Shown: positions 9,160 to 19,294 of the stretch, in pieces
How positions within the stretch are numbered: the stretch's first letter is position 1
Layout: each line of letters starts with the position of its first letter
Assembly (NCBI GenBank): GCA_029567325.1
Contig: JAKQLF010000396.1
Span: forward strand, 1-64,000
From: Bacteroidota bacterium
GTDB taxonomy: Bacteria; Bacteroidota; Bacteroidia; Chitinophagales; Saprospiraceae
Reading direction: 5' to 3'
Length of the DNA: 64,000 nucleotides
Notes under the pieces: model-generated
What the model was told of the DNA's origin: nothing
What the model saw: the letters and a program-made list of their open reading frames with translations, nothing else
Database searches by the model: none
Position numbers and translations under genes: made by a program

Positions 9160-9357
9160 TTATTCATTCCAGAACACCGGCCAAAAAATTGGATGCTTAT
9201 TGTTAAATAAATTGCATGCTCATTTATATTTGATTTCAAGGGCTTAATGCATGAGTAATTGAAGATTTTGGGTGGCTTGAATTTCCATCTTTTTTGTTAC
9301 TATTCAACAGCATACAATTTTGCCTAATTAATTCCAATATAAACCTATCATTCCAAG

Positions 9358-10644
9358 ATGATAAACACAAAACCTAAATTTTACTTTATCTGTTGCATCT
9401 TGCTGATTTGTGTAATGGGCTGTAAGTCTTCATTGAAAAACAACCATACACTCCACGCTTCCATTGACCATCAAACGACTTTGGACTCCTTGGATGCAGC
9501 ATTGAGTCAACTTTCGTCAACCAGTTTAATGCCCGGTTTCTCTGTTGCCATCGCCAAGGAAGGCCAGGTTCTTTTCAAAAAAGGTTATGGCTTTGCTGAC
9601 CTTTCCAGCAAAACAAATTTCACCCCTCAAACCATCAATGGTGTCGCTTCCGTTTCAAAAACATTTGTTGGTTTGGCGATCATGCAATTGGTGGATAATG
9701 GTAAACTGAGCCTGGATGAACCTATCAATACCATTTTACCTTATAAAATCATCAACCCACATCATCCACAAACTGAGATAACTGTCAGGCATTTGGTCAC
9801 TCATAGTTCCACACTTACAGAAGAATTTGACCCTGAAGAAGTGGGAGAGGCAAGTATCTATCTTGTGGAAGACTACCCCATCAATACTACTACCCCTGAA
9901 GACATAAAAGATGCCATCACATATTTTAAAATGGGCCGACAAATCAGCCTTGATGAACACATCAAACGATATACACAGCCGGAAGGTAAATGGTACACCC
10001 CTGAAAACTTTCTCTCTAGTCTCCCAGGAAAAAAATTTGATTATACTAATTTGGATGCAGCCATTGCCGCTCGAATTGTAGAGATTACAACAGGTATTTC
10101 TTTTGAAGAATATACGAGATTGCACATTTTCAAGCCACTCAATATGTCCCATTCTAGCTGGAAAAATAAAGACATAGAAGCTACAAAAAGGAGCAAGATC
10201 TATATGCCAGACAACCGAAAATCGCCATCCAAAGCCGTCAAAATGCCCCAGTATGAAATGACTGACTTTCCTGCAGGAGGCTTAAAAACGAATATCGAAG
10301 ACTTGAGTAAATATCTCATTGAGATGATAAACGGTTACCATGGCAATGGCAAACTTTTGAGTGCTGGCGCTTATCAAACACTTTTTAATCCACAACTTGC
10401 AGAGGATTCCTTTGAAAACCACAACGACTTTGCATTCAACGACCAACAAGGTGTAGCGGTTTTCTGGGCAATTTCTCCTACAGGGTACCGATTACATAAT
10501 GGGGGATCTGTCGGTGTTTATTCTTTCATTTATTTTGATCCGGCTACTAAAAGTGGCGCTGTTGCATTTTGTAATCTGCCAGTTGATGATTTTGGAAAAG
10601 TGAGAGATCTCGTTCATAAATACCAGCAGTTGTTAGTCAAATAG
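9358..10644 (+). CDS. Serine hydrolase, class C beta-lactamase fold, lipoprotein
   Basis: A 428-aa lipoprotein (lipobox VMGC, Cys21). The domain is the beta-lactamase/D-alanyl-D-alanine carboxypeptidase fold with all three active-site motifs: SVSK (Ser98, Lys101), a YTN in FDYTNLDAA, and HNGG in place of KTG near the end. In this fold the Ser is acylated. Members hydrolyse peptides, esters or D-amino acid amides, and few are true beta-lactamases. An insertion of about 50 residues between the HSS segment and the YTN motif (DPEEVGEASIYLVEDYP onwards) is longer than usual. It stands next to a sulfatase and near a second homologue at 12848, but shared substrates are unproven. Confidence 0.85.
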   Translation: MINTKPKFYFICCILLICVMGCKSSLKNNHTLHASIDHQTTLDSLDAALSQLSSTSLMPGFSVAIAKEGQVLFKKGYGFADLSSKTNFTPQTINGVASVSKTFVGLAIMQLVDNGKLSLDEPINTILPYKIINPHHPQTEITVRHLVTHSSTLTEEFDPEEVGEASIYLVEDYPINTTTPEDIKDAITYFKMGRQISLDEHIKRYTQPEGKWYTPENFLSSLPGKKFDYTNLDAAIAARIVEITTGISFEEYTRLHIFKPLNMSHSSWKNKDIEATKRSKIYMPDNRKSPSKAVKMPQYEMTDFPAGGLKTNIEDLSKYLIEMINGYHGNGKLLSAGAYQTLFNPQLAEDSFENHNDFAFNDQQGVAVFWAISPTGYRLHNGGSVGVYSFIYFDPATKSGAVAFCNLPVDDFGKVRDLVHKYQQLLVK

Positions 10645-10872
10645 TTGGTCTATTACAATGCATTTGCATTACGCTAATATGTGGTTTTAGATTTCTTAAA
10701 ACTGGTTTCACAATTAGTAAAAGCCATATTTGGATCGCTCGGTGAATCCAAAGAATAGGTTTCTATTTATTAATATTCCCATTATTCCCCATTTCATTCA
10801 TAAAAATAAAGAGACAAGTTATTTGGTAAATTCCTCCCCTATTGACTACCTTCCATTCAGAAATACTTCATC

Positions 10873-12600
10873 ATGATGTTTAGCCACAATCGTTCAAGTA
10901 CCTCTTGGAAGGTGCAGATACTACACTTAAATCTGATTTTATGCTTCATCCTGATGTGGGGATGCAAAGAAGAGGCAAAACCAACACTCAAGAGACCCAA
11001 CATTGTCTTCATAATGTCTGACGATCATGCATATCAAGCCATCTCCGCCTATGATAAAAGTTTGATTGAAACTCCAAATATTGACAGAATCGCCAAAATG
11101 GGTATGCTGTTTACCAATGCCAGTGTAACGAATTCCATTTGTGCGCCATCCAGGGCGACCATACTTACAGGAAAACATTCGCATATAAACGGTAAGGTTG
11201 ATAATGTCGCTCCTTTCGACACAAACAATGTCACTTTTCCGCAGTTATTGCAGAAAGCCGGATACCAAACAGCCATGTTTGGCAAGTTGCATTTTGGCAA
11301 TAACCCAAAAGGTTTTGATCAATATAAAATATTACCTGATCAAGGGTTTTACTACAATCCTGATTTTATTACCAAAAATGAGGGCGAGATCAAAGTGAAA
11401 GGTTATGTTACCGACATTGTTACAGATATGACGCTAGACTGGCTGGATAAAGAACGCAAAAAGGACAGCCCTTTTATGCTCATGTATTTGCATAAAGCTC
11501 CGCATCGTCCTTGGCTCATGGCCGAAAGACACATGGAGGAATTTACCAAAAAAGTATTTCCGGAACCGGCTACTTTATTTGACGATCACGAAGGAATGCC
11601 TGCAGCAAAGGTGGCAACCATGAATATTCAAGGTGATATGGGTTGGGCTGCTGATAGCAAATTGTATCCTGAGTTGATGGACGAAATGGGATTGAAAGAA
11701 GAGATTGGTGCAGACAAACGTCGCTATGAAATGACTGTCGGTAGGATGGATGCCTCACAAAAAGCAAATTTTGACAAATCATACCAGGTGATTGCTGAAG
11801 ATTTTAAAAAGCGATATCCTACTATGACTGCAAAAGAACTCACGCAGTGGCGCTACCAACGATATATGCAAGACTACTTAGGTACAATAAAGGCGGTTGA
11901 TGAGAATGTCGGTCGGGTTTTGGATTATTTGGAAGCCAATGATTTAATGGAGAATACCATCATCGTTTATACTTCTGATCAGGGATTTTACCTGGGTGAA
12001 CATGGCTGGTTTGATAAGAGGTTTGTTTACGACCAAAGTTTTAAAACGCCTTTATTGGTATCGTGGCCAAATAGAATCAAAGCCGGAAGTGTATCTGATG
12101 AACTTGTGCAAAATTTGGATTTTGCTCAAACATTTTTGGATGCTGCTGGCGTGAAACCACCGGCTGATATGCAAGGATTGAGTATGCTTCCTGTCCTAAC
12201 TGGTGAGGTGGGAAATTGGAATCGAGATGCTGCCTATTACCACTATTATGAACATCCTTCAGAACACAACGTGAACAGACATTATGCGGTCATCACAAAG
12301 GAATATAAACTCATCCATTACTATTTTGATCTTGATTATTGGGAATTGATCGACCGGAAAAAAGATCCTTTAGAGCAGCATAATTATTACAATGATCCGG
12401 CTTATGCTACAATAAAAAAAGATTTACACCTCCAGCTAGACAAGCTACGAAACCAATACGGAGATTCTGATTCTTTAAGCCAGCAGTATGTTGATAAATT
12501 CATGCCCCTGGCCAAAGAAGGAAAAGTATATGGCGTAGAAGATCACATTTTGAAGCCGATCGTTGAAAAATGGGAAGCAATAAAAAGTAAGATTAAATAA
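10873..12600 (+). CDS. Sulfatase, GlcNAc-6-sulfatase-like (S1 family)
   Basis: A 575-aa lipoprotein (lipobox MWGC, Cys31) of the formylglycine-dependent sulfatases. The metal-site start NIVFIMSDDHAYQ carries Asp50/Asp51, and the activation motif CAPSR has Cys90, which an anaerobic- or FGE-type maturase would turn into formylglycine. The middle segment LFDDHEGMPAAKVATMNI and the phrase WRYQRYMQDYLGTIKAVDENVGRVLDYL are characteristic of the S1 subgroup acting on 6-O-sulfated N-acetylglucosamine. DQGFYLGEHGWFDKRFVYD completes the active site. Substrate assignment is from resemblance, not proof. It would act in the periplasm or on the surface on sulfated glycans. No maturase gene is in the window. 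Confidence 0.85.
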   Translation: MMFSHNRSSTSWKVQILHLNLILCFILMWGCKEEAKPTLKRPNIVFIMSDDHAYQAISAYDKSLIETPNIDRIAKMGMLFTNASVTNSICAPSRATILTGKHSHINGKVDNVAPFDTNNVTFPQLLQKAGYQTAMFGKLHFGNNPKGFDQYKILPDQGFYYNPDFITKNEGEIKVKGYVTDIVTDMTLDWLDKERKKDSPFMLMYLHKAPHRPWLMAERHMEEFTKKVFPEPATLFDDHEGMPAAKVATMNIQGDMGWAADSKLYPELMDEMGLKEEIGADKRRYEMTVGRMDASQKANFDKSYQVIAEDFKKRYPTMTAKELTQWRYQRYMQDYLGTIKAVDENVGRVLDYLEANDLMENTIIVYTSDQGFYLGEHGWFDKRFVYDQSFKTPLLVSWPNRIKAGSVSDELVQNLDFAQTFLDAAGVKPPADMQGLSMLPVLTGEVGNWNRDAAYYHYYEHPSEHNVNRHYAVITKEYKLIHYYFDLDYWELIDRKKDPLEQHNYYNDPAYATIKKDLHLQLDKLRNQYGDSDSLSQQYVDKFMPLAKEGKVYGVEDHILKPIVEKWEAIKSKIK

Positions 12601-12634
12601 GCATCTATCTGCTGAGTAGTTTATAAAATCTCAA

Positions 12635-12668
12635 GATGAGAGATGAAAGAAGAAAGAAGAAAGTTCAA
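12635..12668. repeat. Dispersed purine-rich repeat, copy 2
   Basis: A 34-nt purine block starting GATGAGAGA and ending AAAGTTCAA, colinear with the block at 200-233 and differing at six positions by hand count. It lies in the gap between the sulfatase and the second serine hydrolase gene. Here most of the cytosines of copy 1 are replaced by adenine or thymine, giving AAGAAAGAAGA-type runs. Confidence 0.6.
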
Positions 12669-12847
12669 TTAAGAGCACTTACTTAAATTTGATTGGAAAA
12701 AATACTTTTATTTTTTCTAGTTAGCACTTTGATGTTTTCCAGTATTAAAGCACCGTCCATTCTATCTCGAAGCCAATATTTCATAACACAGTTCGTTATC
12801 GGAATTAATTGCTCGTTTCCGAATAATTAAAACAACTTTTGCTAAGT

Positions 12848-14281
12848 ATGAAACACTTATTTATACAATCCTTTGTTTTTTATATCGCTATCCATGTGCT
12901 GTCTGCCCAGATGAGTGACCCAATTGAAAAAAGAATTGATTCTTTATTTTCAAAATACAATGATCAAACAGCTGGTGTGTCTGTTGCGGTTGTGAAAAAT
13001 GGTGAAGTTGTTTTAAAGAAAGGATATGGAATGGCCAATCTTGAATATGACGTAACCAATTCACCTCAGACAATATTTCATGTTGCTTCAGTTTCAAAAC
13101 AATTCACGTCTTTCGCTATCTTTCTTTTAGAAAAAGAAGGCAAAATAAAATTTGATGATGACGTCAGAAAATACATACCAGAACTTCCTATTTATGATAA
13201 GCCAATAACTATAAGTCATTTATGTGCTCATACCAGTGGTCTCAAAGATCAGTGGGCTTTATTAACTTTGGCCGGGTGGAGAATGGACGATGTCATCACA
13301 ACAGAGCAAATACTCAAGTTGATTTACAAGCAAAAGTCATTAAATTTTACTCCAGGAACACAATATAAATATAGTAATACGGGCTTTACATTGTTGGCTG
13401 AAGTGGTAAAAAGGGTATCGGGAAAAAGTTTCGCAGCATTTACGGATGAGTTTATTTTTAAACCGCTCCAAATGAACAACACTTTATTTTATGACGACCA
13501 CCAAAAAATTGTAAAAAACAGAGCTTATTCTTACGGTAGCGAAAATGGAATTTATGAAAAAAGGAATTTAAATTATGCCACAGTTGGACCAACAAGTTTA
13601 TTGACAACTGCCGAAGATTTAGTCAAATGGGTATTGAATTTTGAAAAGCCAATCGTTGGTGATGCCGATTTAATCCCTCGATTTAATCAAATTTCCTACC
13701 TCGAAAATAAAGAACCTGCGATTTTAGCAGTTGTCGATGGTGAAACTATTTATCATTTGAAAGGGCAGTTCATAAGAAATTACAAAGGGCTGGAGGTATA
13801 CAATCACACAGGTAGTGATGCCGGCTTTAAATCCTATTTAGGTCGCTTCCAAGACAATCGTTTATCCATTATTTTGCTGAGCAATGATGAATCTTTTCTA
13901 TCCTATAAGACCGGTATGGATATCGCAGAATTTTATTTATTTGACAAATTCAAACAACGTGAAGTACCAAATGCAGAAGCACCAAAAATGGTTGCAGAAA
14001 CAAAGCCAATTGAAGTTGTAAACCTAAAAGAATATGGAGGGGTATTTCGAAATGAAGCATTATCCTCAGCTTTCACTTTAAAAACAGTCAATGGCCAATT
14101 GGTTATGACCCATGATAGATTGAGTGATGTCGTTTTAACTCAAATAGGAAATGACAAATTTAATGGTGCGATCACTTTTTCCTGTGAGATCACTTTTACA
14201 AGAAATAAAAAAGGAAAAATTGGCTCGTTATCTATAACAAATTTTGGGGCAAATGATGTTGTTTTCAATCGGATTAAATAA
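12848..14281 (+). CDS. Serine hydrolase, class C beta-lactamase fold, secreted
   Basis: The ATG at 12848 is preferred over an in-frame TTG at 12839. It gives a 477-aa protein with signal peptide (MKHLFIQSFVFYIAIHVLSAQ). Active-site motifs are SVSK at about residue 81, YSN in QYKYSNTGFT, and HTG in VYNHTGSDAGF. The catalytic domain ends near residue 360 and is followed by about 110 residues of beta-rich C-terminal domain (EYGGVFRNEALSSAF to the end), as in DUF3471-like tails. Compared with the homologue at 9358 it lacks the large insertion and is not a lipoprotein. It is probably a periplasmic peptidase or esterase; no substrate can be inferred. Confidence 0.85.
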   Translation: MKHLFIQSFVFYIAIHVLSAQMSDPIEKRIDSLFSKYNDQTAGVSVAVVKNGEVVLKKGYGMANLEYDVTNSPQTIFHVASVSKQFTSFAIFLLEKEGKIKFDDDVRKYIPELPIYDKPITISHLCAHTSGLKDQWALLTLAGWRMDDVITTEQILKLIYKQKSLNFTPGTQYKYSNTGFTLLAEVVKRVSGKSFAAFTDEFIFKPLQMNNTLFYDDHQKIVKNRAYSYGSENGIYEKRNLNYATVGPTSLLTTAEDLVKWVLNFEKPIVGDADLIPRFNQISYLENKEPAILAVVDGETIYHLKGQFIRNYKGLEVYNHTGSDAGFKSYLGRFQDNRLSIILLSNDESFLSYKTGMDIAEFYLFDKFKQREVPNAEAPKMVAETKPIEVVNLKEYGGVFRNEALSSAFTLKTVNGQLVMTHDRLSDVVLTQIGNDKFNGAITFSCEITFTRNKKGKIGSLSITNFGANDVVFNRIK

Positions 14282-14433
14282 GGGTCTATGTGAAAAAAAT
14301 CTACTCGGTTGCATAATATGTCTCACCTGTATATTACAACCCTTTGAAAATTTTATTCGTCTGATTAGAATATTCAACTAATCTGCTACTAATGGATAAT
14401 AAAAATACAATCGAACATCATTAAGATGATGGT

Positions 14434-14832
14434 GTGAGCGTCCCAAATTGGAGGCTTCATGTAATGAGAAGTTTGTTTTTTCTGAATTTTATTAGTTTAT
14501 CATATGACAACTGGTCTACAATCCTATTTCCAGAAGAACAAATGGACACTTTAACTGGAGTTACCATTAGTTTCTGGGCTGCTTTTTCAGTTCTTAACTT
14601 ATTTGGAATACGTTTCCCGCTAAAATTTATACCTATTCTTTTACTTCAGTTGCTCTACAAATCCGCATGGATCATAGGAACTTATTTACCCGCAAAAAAT
14701 TCGGGACAATTAGATGAAGATTTAATCTCTTTCTTCTGGATTTGCGTTGCTGGAATTATTTTGAATCTTTTGGTTTTACCTTGGAGATTTGTATATCATG
14801 AGTACTTAAAAAACTTCTTTAGATTGGGGTAA
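14434..14832 (+). CDS. Small integral membrane protein
   Basis: A 132-aa protein with four likely transmembrane segments (LFFLNFISLSYDNW, VTISFWAAFSVLNLFGI, FIPILLLQLLYKSAWIIG, FFWICVAGIILNLLVLPW) and a C-terminal cytoplasmic WRFVYHEYLKNFF. The GTG at 14434 is chosen because the NWRLHVMR segment it adds looks like part of the conserved start of this family; an ATG at 14464 is the alternative. The frame opens only at 14425, after a stop. Function unknown. It ends 80 bp before the convergent hybrid regulator gene. Confidence 0.65.
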   Translation: MSVPNWRLHVMRSLFFLNFISLSYDNWSTILFPEEQMDTLTGVTISFWAAFSVLNLFGIRFPLKFIPILLLQLLYKSAWIIGTYLPAKNSGQLDEDLISFFWICVAGIILNLLVLPWRFVYHEYLKNFFRLG

Positions 14833-14912
14833 AAGTGGTCAAAAAGAACTTGCAAAGTATAAAAAAAGACTGAATGGATGCTCCGACCTTTTGTCTCTTA
14901 ATTCATATCGAT

Positions 14913-17900
14913 TTATTTAAGTCGCCATTCATGTGGCGACACACCAAACTCTTGTTTGAAAACTTTACCAAAGTAACTGGGGTCACTAAATCCACAGAGC
15001 ATGGAAATATTTAAAATGGTATCATCGGTGTTTATTAGCAATTCTTTGGCTTTTTTGAGTCTCAAAATCCGTATGTACTGGTTGGGTGACATACCCATGA
15101 TGGCACTGAGTTTACGATGTACTTGCGAGTAAGACATAAATAGATTTTTTGCAAGTTGTTCGACACTTAGATTTTCGTCCGATAAGTGGGCTTCAATTTC
15201 TGTTGTTACTTTTCTGACAAATTCATTTTCAATCGTAGGAATGACGATAGACTGAAAATGGGTTGTTGTACTTTCATTATTTGATGTTTCTGTGAGGTCC
15301 CAATTAAATCCCATCTGACTTGCGTATGCTTTTTGTAGGATGACCCTTTGGTCTAATAGTTTGCGAACACGCAAGACTAGTTCGTCAACATTAAAAGGTT
15401 TTTCAAGGTAGACCTCTGCGCCATATTCAATTCCTTCCAACTTGGAGTCGATGTCGGCCTTGGCAGTGAGCATGATGATGGGTATATGACTAGTGCGTTC
15501 ATCATTTCGCAATCTTTTGGTCATTTCATATCCATCCATAAACGGCATCATTACATCCGTTATAATAAGGTCAGGCACCATATCACATGCTATTTCAAAA
15601 CCTTCTTGTCCATCTTTACCAATTGCCAAACGATAATCATTCAGACAACTTGCCGTATAAGCCACGACATCCGCATTGTCTTCTACTAGGAGTATCAAAG
15701 GTTTATCCGAATTTAATTTTTTTAGACCATTGATATACTCAATTGAGTGAGTTTTATCAGTCCGTGCATTATCCATTTCTTTCAGATAAGACTTTTCTGA
15801 TTCTTCTGCAAAATCATGGATGATATCCAAAGGAAGAGTGACCGTAAATTCTGTCCCAATTTTGGACCCTATTGGAGGGCTTTTTACAGAAATCTCTCCA
15901 TCCATTAGCTGCACCAATTCTTTGGTCAAGGCAAGACCAATGCCTGTCCCTTCGGCATTTCGTGTGACCGTTGTGTCTGCTTGATAAAATCTGTCAAAAA
16001 TAAAATGGATTTGGCTTTCAGAAATTCCTTTGCCTGTGTCTTTTACTTTAATGACCAATTGACTTAGATTGTCAATAGTAATAGAAATATAAATATCTCC
16101 TTTTTTGGAAGTAAATTTCAAGGCATTAGAAAGTAAATTAGATACTATTTGCCGCAATTTTTCTTCATCATATTTTACGTACATTTGATCGAGTGCAGAA
16201 AGATAATGCATCTTTTTTTCCTGGCTTTCTGCCACTGAATGGAATGATTCTACAATGTATCTGATAAAATTTATGACATCGCCTTGGATGAGATTCAGTT
16301 CCATTTTGCCCGCTTCAAGTTTGGACAAATCCAACATTTCATTGACGAGACGCAAAAGATTATTGCCGTTGCGCTCTATCATTTCCAAACCATTTTCCAA
16401 ATGTTCACTTGCTGATTTTCTGATGTGCTGCACCATGCCCAAGATGACGGTGAGCGGTGTGCGAAACTCATGGGTAATGTTTGTGTAGAGATGCGTTTTG
16501 ATCTTATCTAATTCTTTGATCCGGTGACTTTCATTTTGCTCAAATTGGAGTTGCGCCGCCATTTTATTTTGATCAATCTTGTATTGGTAATACGCCTTAA
16601 TTCCCCAACCAAACAAAACCAAATAAAATAAATAAGCATACCAGGAAGTGTACCACGGTGGTAGAATTTTGATGGTAAGTGCTTTTATTTGATTATTCCA
16701 AATTCCTAAACTATTACTTCCTTGGACTCTGAAAGTGTAGTTGCCTGCTGGCAAATGCGAGTAACTTACATTTCTCCGATTTCCACTTTCTATCCAACTA
16801 TCATCAATACCTTCTAATTGGTAACGGTATTTTATTTGATCAGGAGCTCTGAAATCTAAAGAAGAAAACTCAATCGTAAAAACATCTTGTTTATGATCTA
16901 AAGTGATAGATTCAGTAAATTCAATGGCTTTTGTCAAAATGCCAGTCTCATCATTATTCTTAATGACCTGATTACCAACAATGAGTTTTGTAATAAAAAT
17001 ATTCGGAGCAAATGTGTCTAGTAAAATCTCTTTGGGATTGAAAAGATTGAGTCCACTGACACCTCCAAACGCCAGATTTCCATTGGGCATTTTACAATAA
17101 GCATTCGTATTAAATTCTGAGTCTTGAAGGCCCGCTGCTTCGGTAAAATGTCTTATTTCAAAATCTGCTGTTCTGTCCTTGGTGGCCAAAATACAAAAGA
17201 GCCCATTGTTGGTACTGCCCCAAATATTACCAGAATCATCGGTTAATAATCCGTAGACTGTATTATTGCAAAGACCTTGTTGGGTGGTGATGTGTCTGAT
17301 CTTACCTGTAGATTTTTCCATGAGGTTGAGCCCACCGCCTTTAGTGCCAATCCAAAGTAATTGGTTATTTATTGGGTCTTCCAAAAAGCTACTGACACTA
17401 TTATTATTCAGCGATGTCTTATTATCTGGGTTATTCTCGTACCAAGTGATTCTTGGGCCTTTTTCAAATATATTTTTGTTTTCAATGCTCGTAAATCCAA
17501 ACTCGGTTCCTATCCATACAGTTCCAGCTTTGTCATGATATATGGATGTGATTAATGCATCGTCGGATAGTGGGCTTTTTGGATTTGTATTGATTGTAAA
17601 TTCTATGAAATCACCACTTAAGGTATCGAATACACCAATCGCACCTCCATGTCCACCAATCCATAATCTACCTAATTTGTCTTCTGAAATATGCTGTTCA
17701 TGATAATAACTGTTTTTGAATGTTGTTTTATAAACCTTCACTTGTCTGGTTTCAGGATTGATTTTTTCTATAGCTGAAATGAAGCCTGATTTTTTATCTG
17801 TTCTTTTAGTGATCCAAAGGTCTCCTTGTTTAGAAATGAAATAATCCAATACCCTTGGATCCGTTCCTTTCATAAGACTGTTGAGTATTTTGCCCTTTGA

Positions 17901-19052
17901 ATCTATCAGTGTTTCTCCATTCCAAGATCGTATATATAAGTTGTTCCTTGGATCTGCAAAAATATTTTTGATGCTTTGATTTGGGACTAAGTGATTAAAC
18001 TTTTCAGACTCAAAAGAATATTTTTTTAGTCCGTGACCGTTCAATCCCACCCATACCAATCCCGTTTTGTCTTTGAAAAAAAAATTGGCGAATACATTAT
18101 TTACCGTTAAAAAAAGACTTTCTTTGGGATCAACTGCATTTCCTTTTTTCCATTTAGAGACATCAAAAATTTCTATAACTCCCAGATTATTATTAGATCG
18201 CCACAAGCGACCATTTTCTTCAAATAAAATGCTACCAGTATGCCCGTTGAAAATTGGTTTTTTAAATGTTGGGTAGGCAGATATTCCATCATAAAGAGTC
18301 ACATATTCATCATTATTCCATACACTTCCATCATCGTTTTTTATGATTTGTGTTCCTCCAATGTTGATATTTTTTTGCAATTCAAATTGGTAGGTTTTTT
18401 CATTCAATCTGTATGTTAAACTGTCGCATTTGTACCAAGTGCGGCCAACTTTATCGGTATAAGACACTTGATTGTAGTAGTTACCCGGGTTAAAAGAGTT
18501 TTTGGGTTTCTTTATATGCGAAATCCTGATGCTTTTTTGATTTTCAAAAAAATCTTCATCAATGGTTACCAAGTCAAAATTTTCATGAGAGGTATTGACC
18601 AAAAATCGTCCGTCAGCTAGCTCTGTAATTTGTTCCAATACTTCGTTGCCACTAAGACTGTTTGCATCTTTGGGGTCGTGAAATAATCTGTAAAACTTTT
18701 CTGTTTTTTTATCAAAAATATTGAGCCCGTGGTCAGTGCCTACCCAAATGCGACCTTTACTGTCTTCATACAAATAGTAGGTGGCATTATTGGAGATTGT
18801 GTATGGGTCAAAAGCGTCATAGTCATAAACTTTAAAAGAGTAACCATCGTATCGATTGAGTCCAGCTTTTGTCGTCATCCACAGGAAACCATCTTTACAT
18901 TGTAAAATTTGCCAAATATATCCTTGCGAAAGACCTTGTGCAGTGGAAAGTGTTTCGTATTTGAATTGACCAAAAGCAGAGTGGCTCAAAATGAGACACA
19001 ACAATGCCAAATAAAAAGCATAAAACTTAACCTTTTTAGGCTGCAAATTCAT
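14913..19052 (-). CDS. Hybrid two-component system sensor/regulator (HTCS)
   Basis: A 1379-aa single-polypeptide signalling protein; the ATG at 19052 is preferred over an upstream TTG. After a signal peptide come repeated reg_prop propeller blades (DSKGRIWVGTDHGLN-type units) to about residue 690, a Y_Y_Y domain (YRYQLEGIDDSW, then YSHLPAGNYTFRVQGSN), and one transmembrane helix near 803-822. The histidine kinase follows with HEFRTP (His861), N-box LLSNALKF, DTGKGI and GTGIGLALTK. Then come a receiver domain with phospho-acceptor Asp1166 in LIITDVMMP and an AraC-type HTH at 1277-1379. HTCSs sense oligosaccharides in the periplasm and switch on glycan-use genes. All catalytic residues seem intact. 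The nearest candidates are the sulfatase and hydrolases upstream; no SusC/SusD pair lies nearby. Confidence 0.95.
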   Translation of the reverse strand: MNLQPKKVKFYAFYLALLCLILSHSAFGQFKYETLSTAQGLSQGYIWQILQCKDGFLWMTTKAGLNRYDGYSFKVYDYDAFDPYTISNNATYYLYEDSKGRIWVGTDHGLNIFDKKTEKFYRLFHDPKDANSLSGNEVLEQITELADGRFLVNTSHENFDLVTIDEDFFENQKSIRISHIKKPKNSFNPGNYYNQVSYTDKVGRTWYKCDSLTYRLNEKTYQFELQKNINIGGTQIIKNDDGSVWNNDEYVTLYDGISAYPTFKKPIFNGHTGSILFEENGRLWRSNNNLGVIEIFDVSKWKKGNAVDPKESLFLTVNNVFANFFFKDKTGLVWVGLNGHGLKKYSFESEKFNHLVPNQSIKNIFADPRNNLYIRSWNGETLIDSKGKILNSLMKGTDPRVLDYFISKQGDLWITKRTDKKSGFISAIEKINPETRQVKVYKTTFKNSYYHEQHISEDKLGRLWIGGHGGAIGVFDTLSGDFIEFTINTNPKSPLSDDALITSIYHDKAGTVWIGTEFGFTSIENKNIFEKGPRITWYENNPDNKTSLNNNSVSSFLEDPINNQLLWIGTKGGGLNLMEKSTGKIRHITTQQGLCNNTVYGLLTDDSGNIWGSTNNGLFCILATKDRTADFEIRHFTEAAGLQDSEFNTNAYCKMPNGNLAFGGVSGLNLFNPKEILLDTFAPNIFITKLIVGNQVIKNNDETGILTKAIEFTESITLDHKQDVFTIEFSSLDFRAPDQIKYRYQLEGIDDSWIESGNRRNVSYSHLPAGNYTFRVQGSNSLGIWNNQIKALTIKILPPWYTSWYAYLFYLVLFGWGIKAYYQYKIDQNKMAAQLQFEQNESHRIKELDKIKTHLYTNITHEFRTPLTVILGMVQHIRKSASEHLENGLEMIERNGNNLLRLVNEMLDLSKLEAGKMELNLIQGDVINFIRYIVESFHSVAESQEKKMHYLSALDQMYVKYDEEKLRQIVSNLLSNALKFTSKKGDIYISITIDNLSQLVIKVKDTGKGISESQIHFIFDRFYQADTTVTRNAEGTGIGLALTKELVQLMDGEISVKSPPIGSKIGTEFTVTLPLDIIHDFAEESEKSYLKEMDNARTDKTHSIEYINGLKKLNSDKPLILLVEDNADVVAYTASCLNDYRLAIGKDGQEGFEIACDMVPDLIITDVMMPFMDGYEMTKRLRNDERTSHIPIIMLTAKADIDSKLEGIEYGAEVYLEKPFNVDELVLRVRKLLDQRVILQKAYASQMGFNWDLTETSNNESTTTHFQSIVIPTIENEFVRKVTTEIEAHLSDENLSVEQLAKNLFMSYSQVHRKLSAIMGMSPNQYIRILRLKKAKELLINTDDTILNISMLCGFSDPSYFGKVFKQEFGVSPHEWRLK

Positions 19053-19294
19053 AAGGGAAAGATAGGTCAAGTTTCACTTTATTTTTGATCTAAAAGCCAT
19101 CAAAAAATCCTACTGATTTGAAAATGCTCAAATAATCGGGTAGATGCTTAAATTTTACGGTTATTATAATACTTGTGACTCAAATTTTTAATAAAATTAG
19201 CTTTCAAAATTAACTTTGACTATTATGGCCTTCTACCACTTATAGACGGCCTTTTGACGTACTAAAAGCTTGGTTTGTTTTAACTTATTAAAAA

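Noticed and set aside
9358-19052. Polysaccharide utilisation locus with SusC/SusD
   Set aside because: No TonB-dependent receptor or SusD-like lipoprotein was found anywhere in the window, so a complete locus cannot be claimed.
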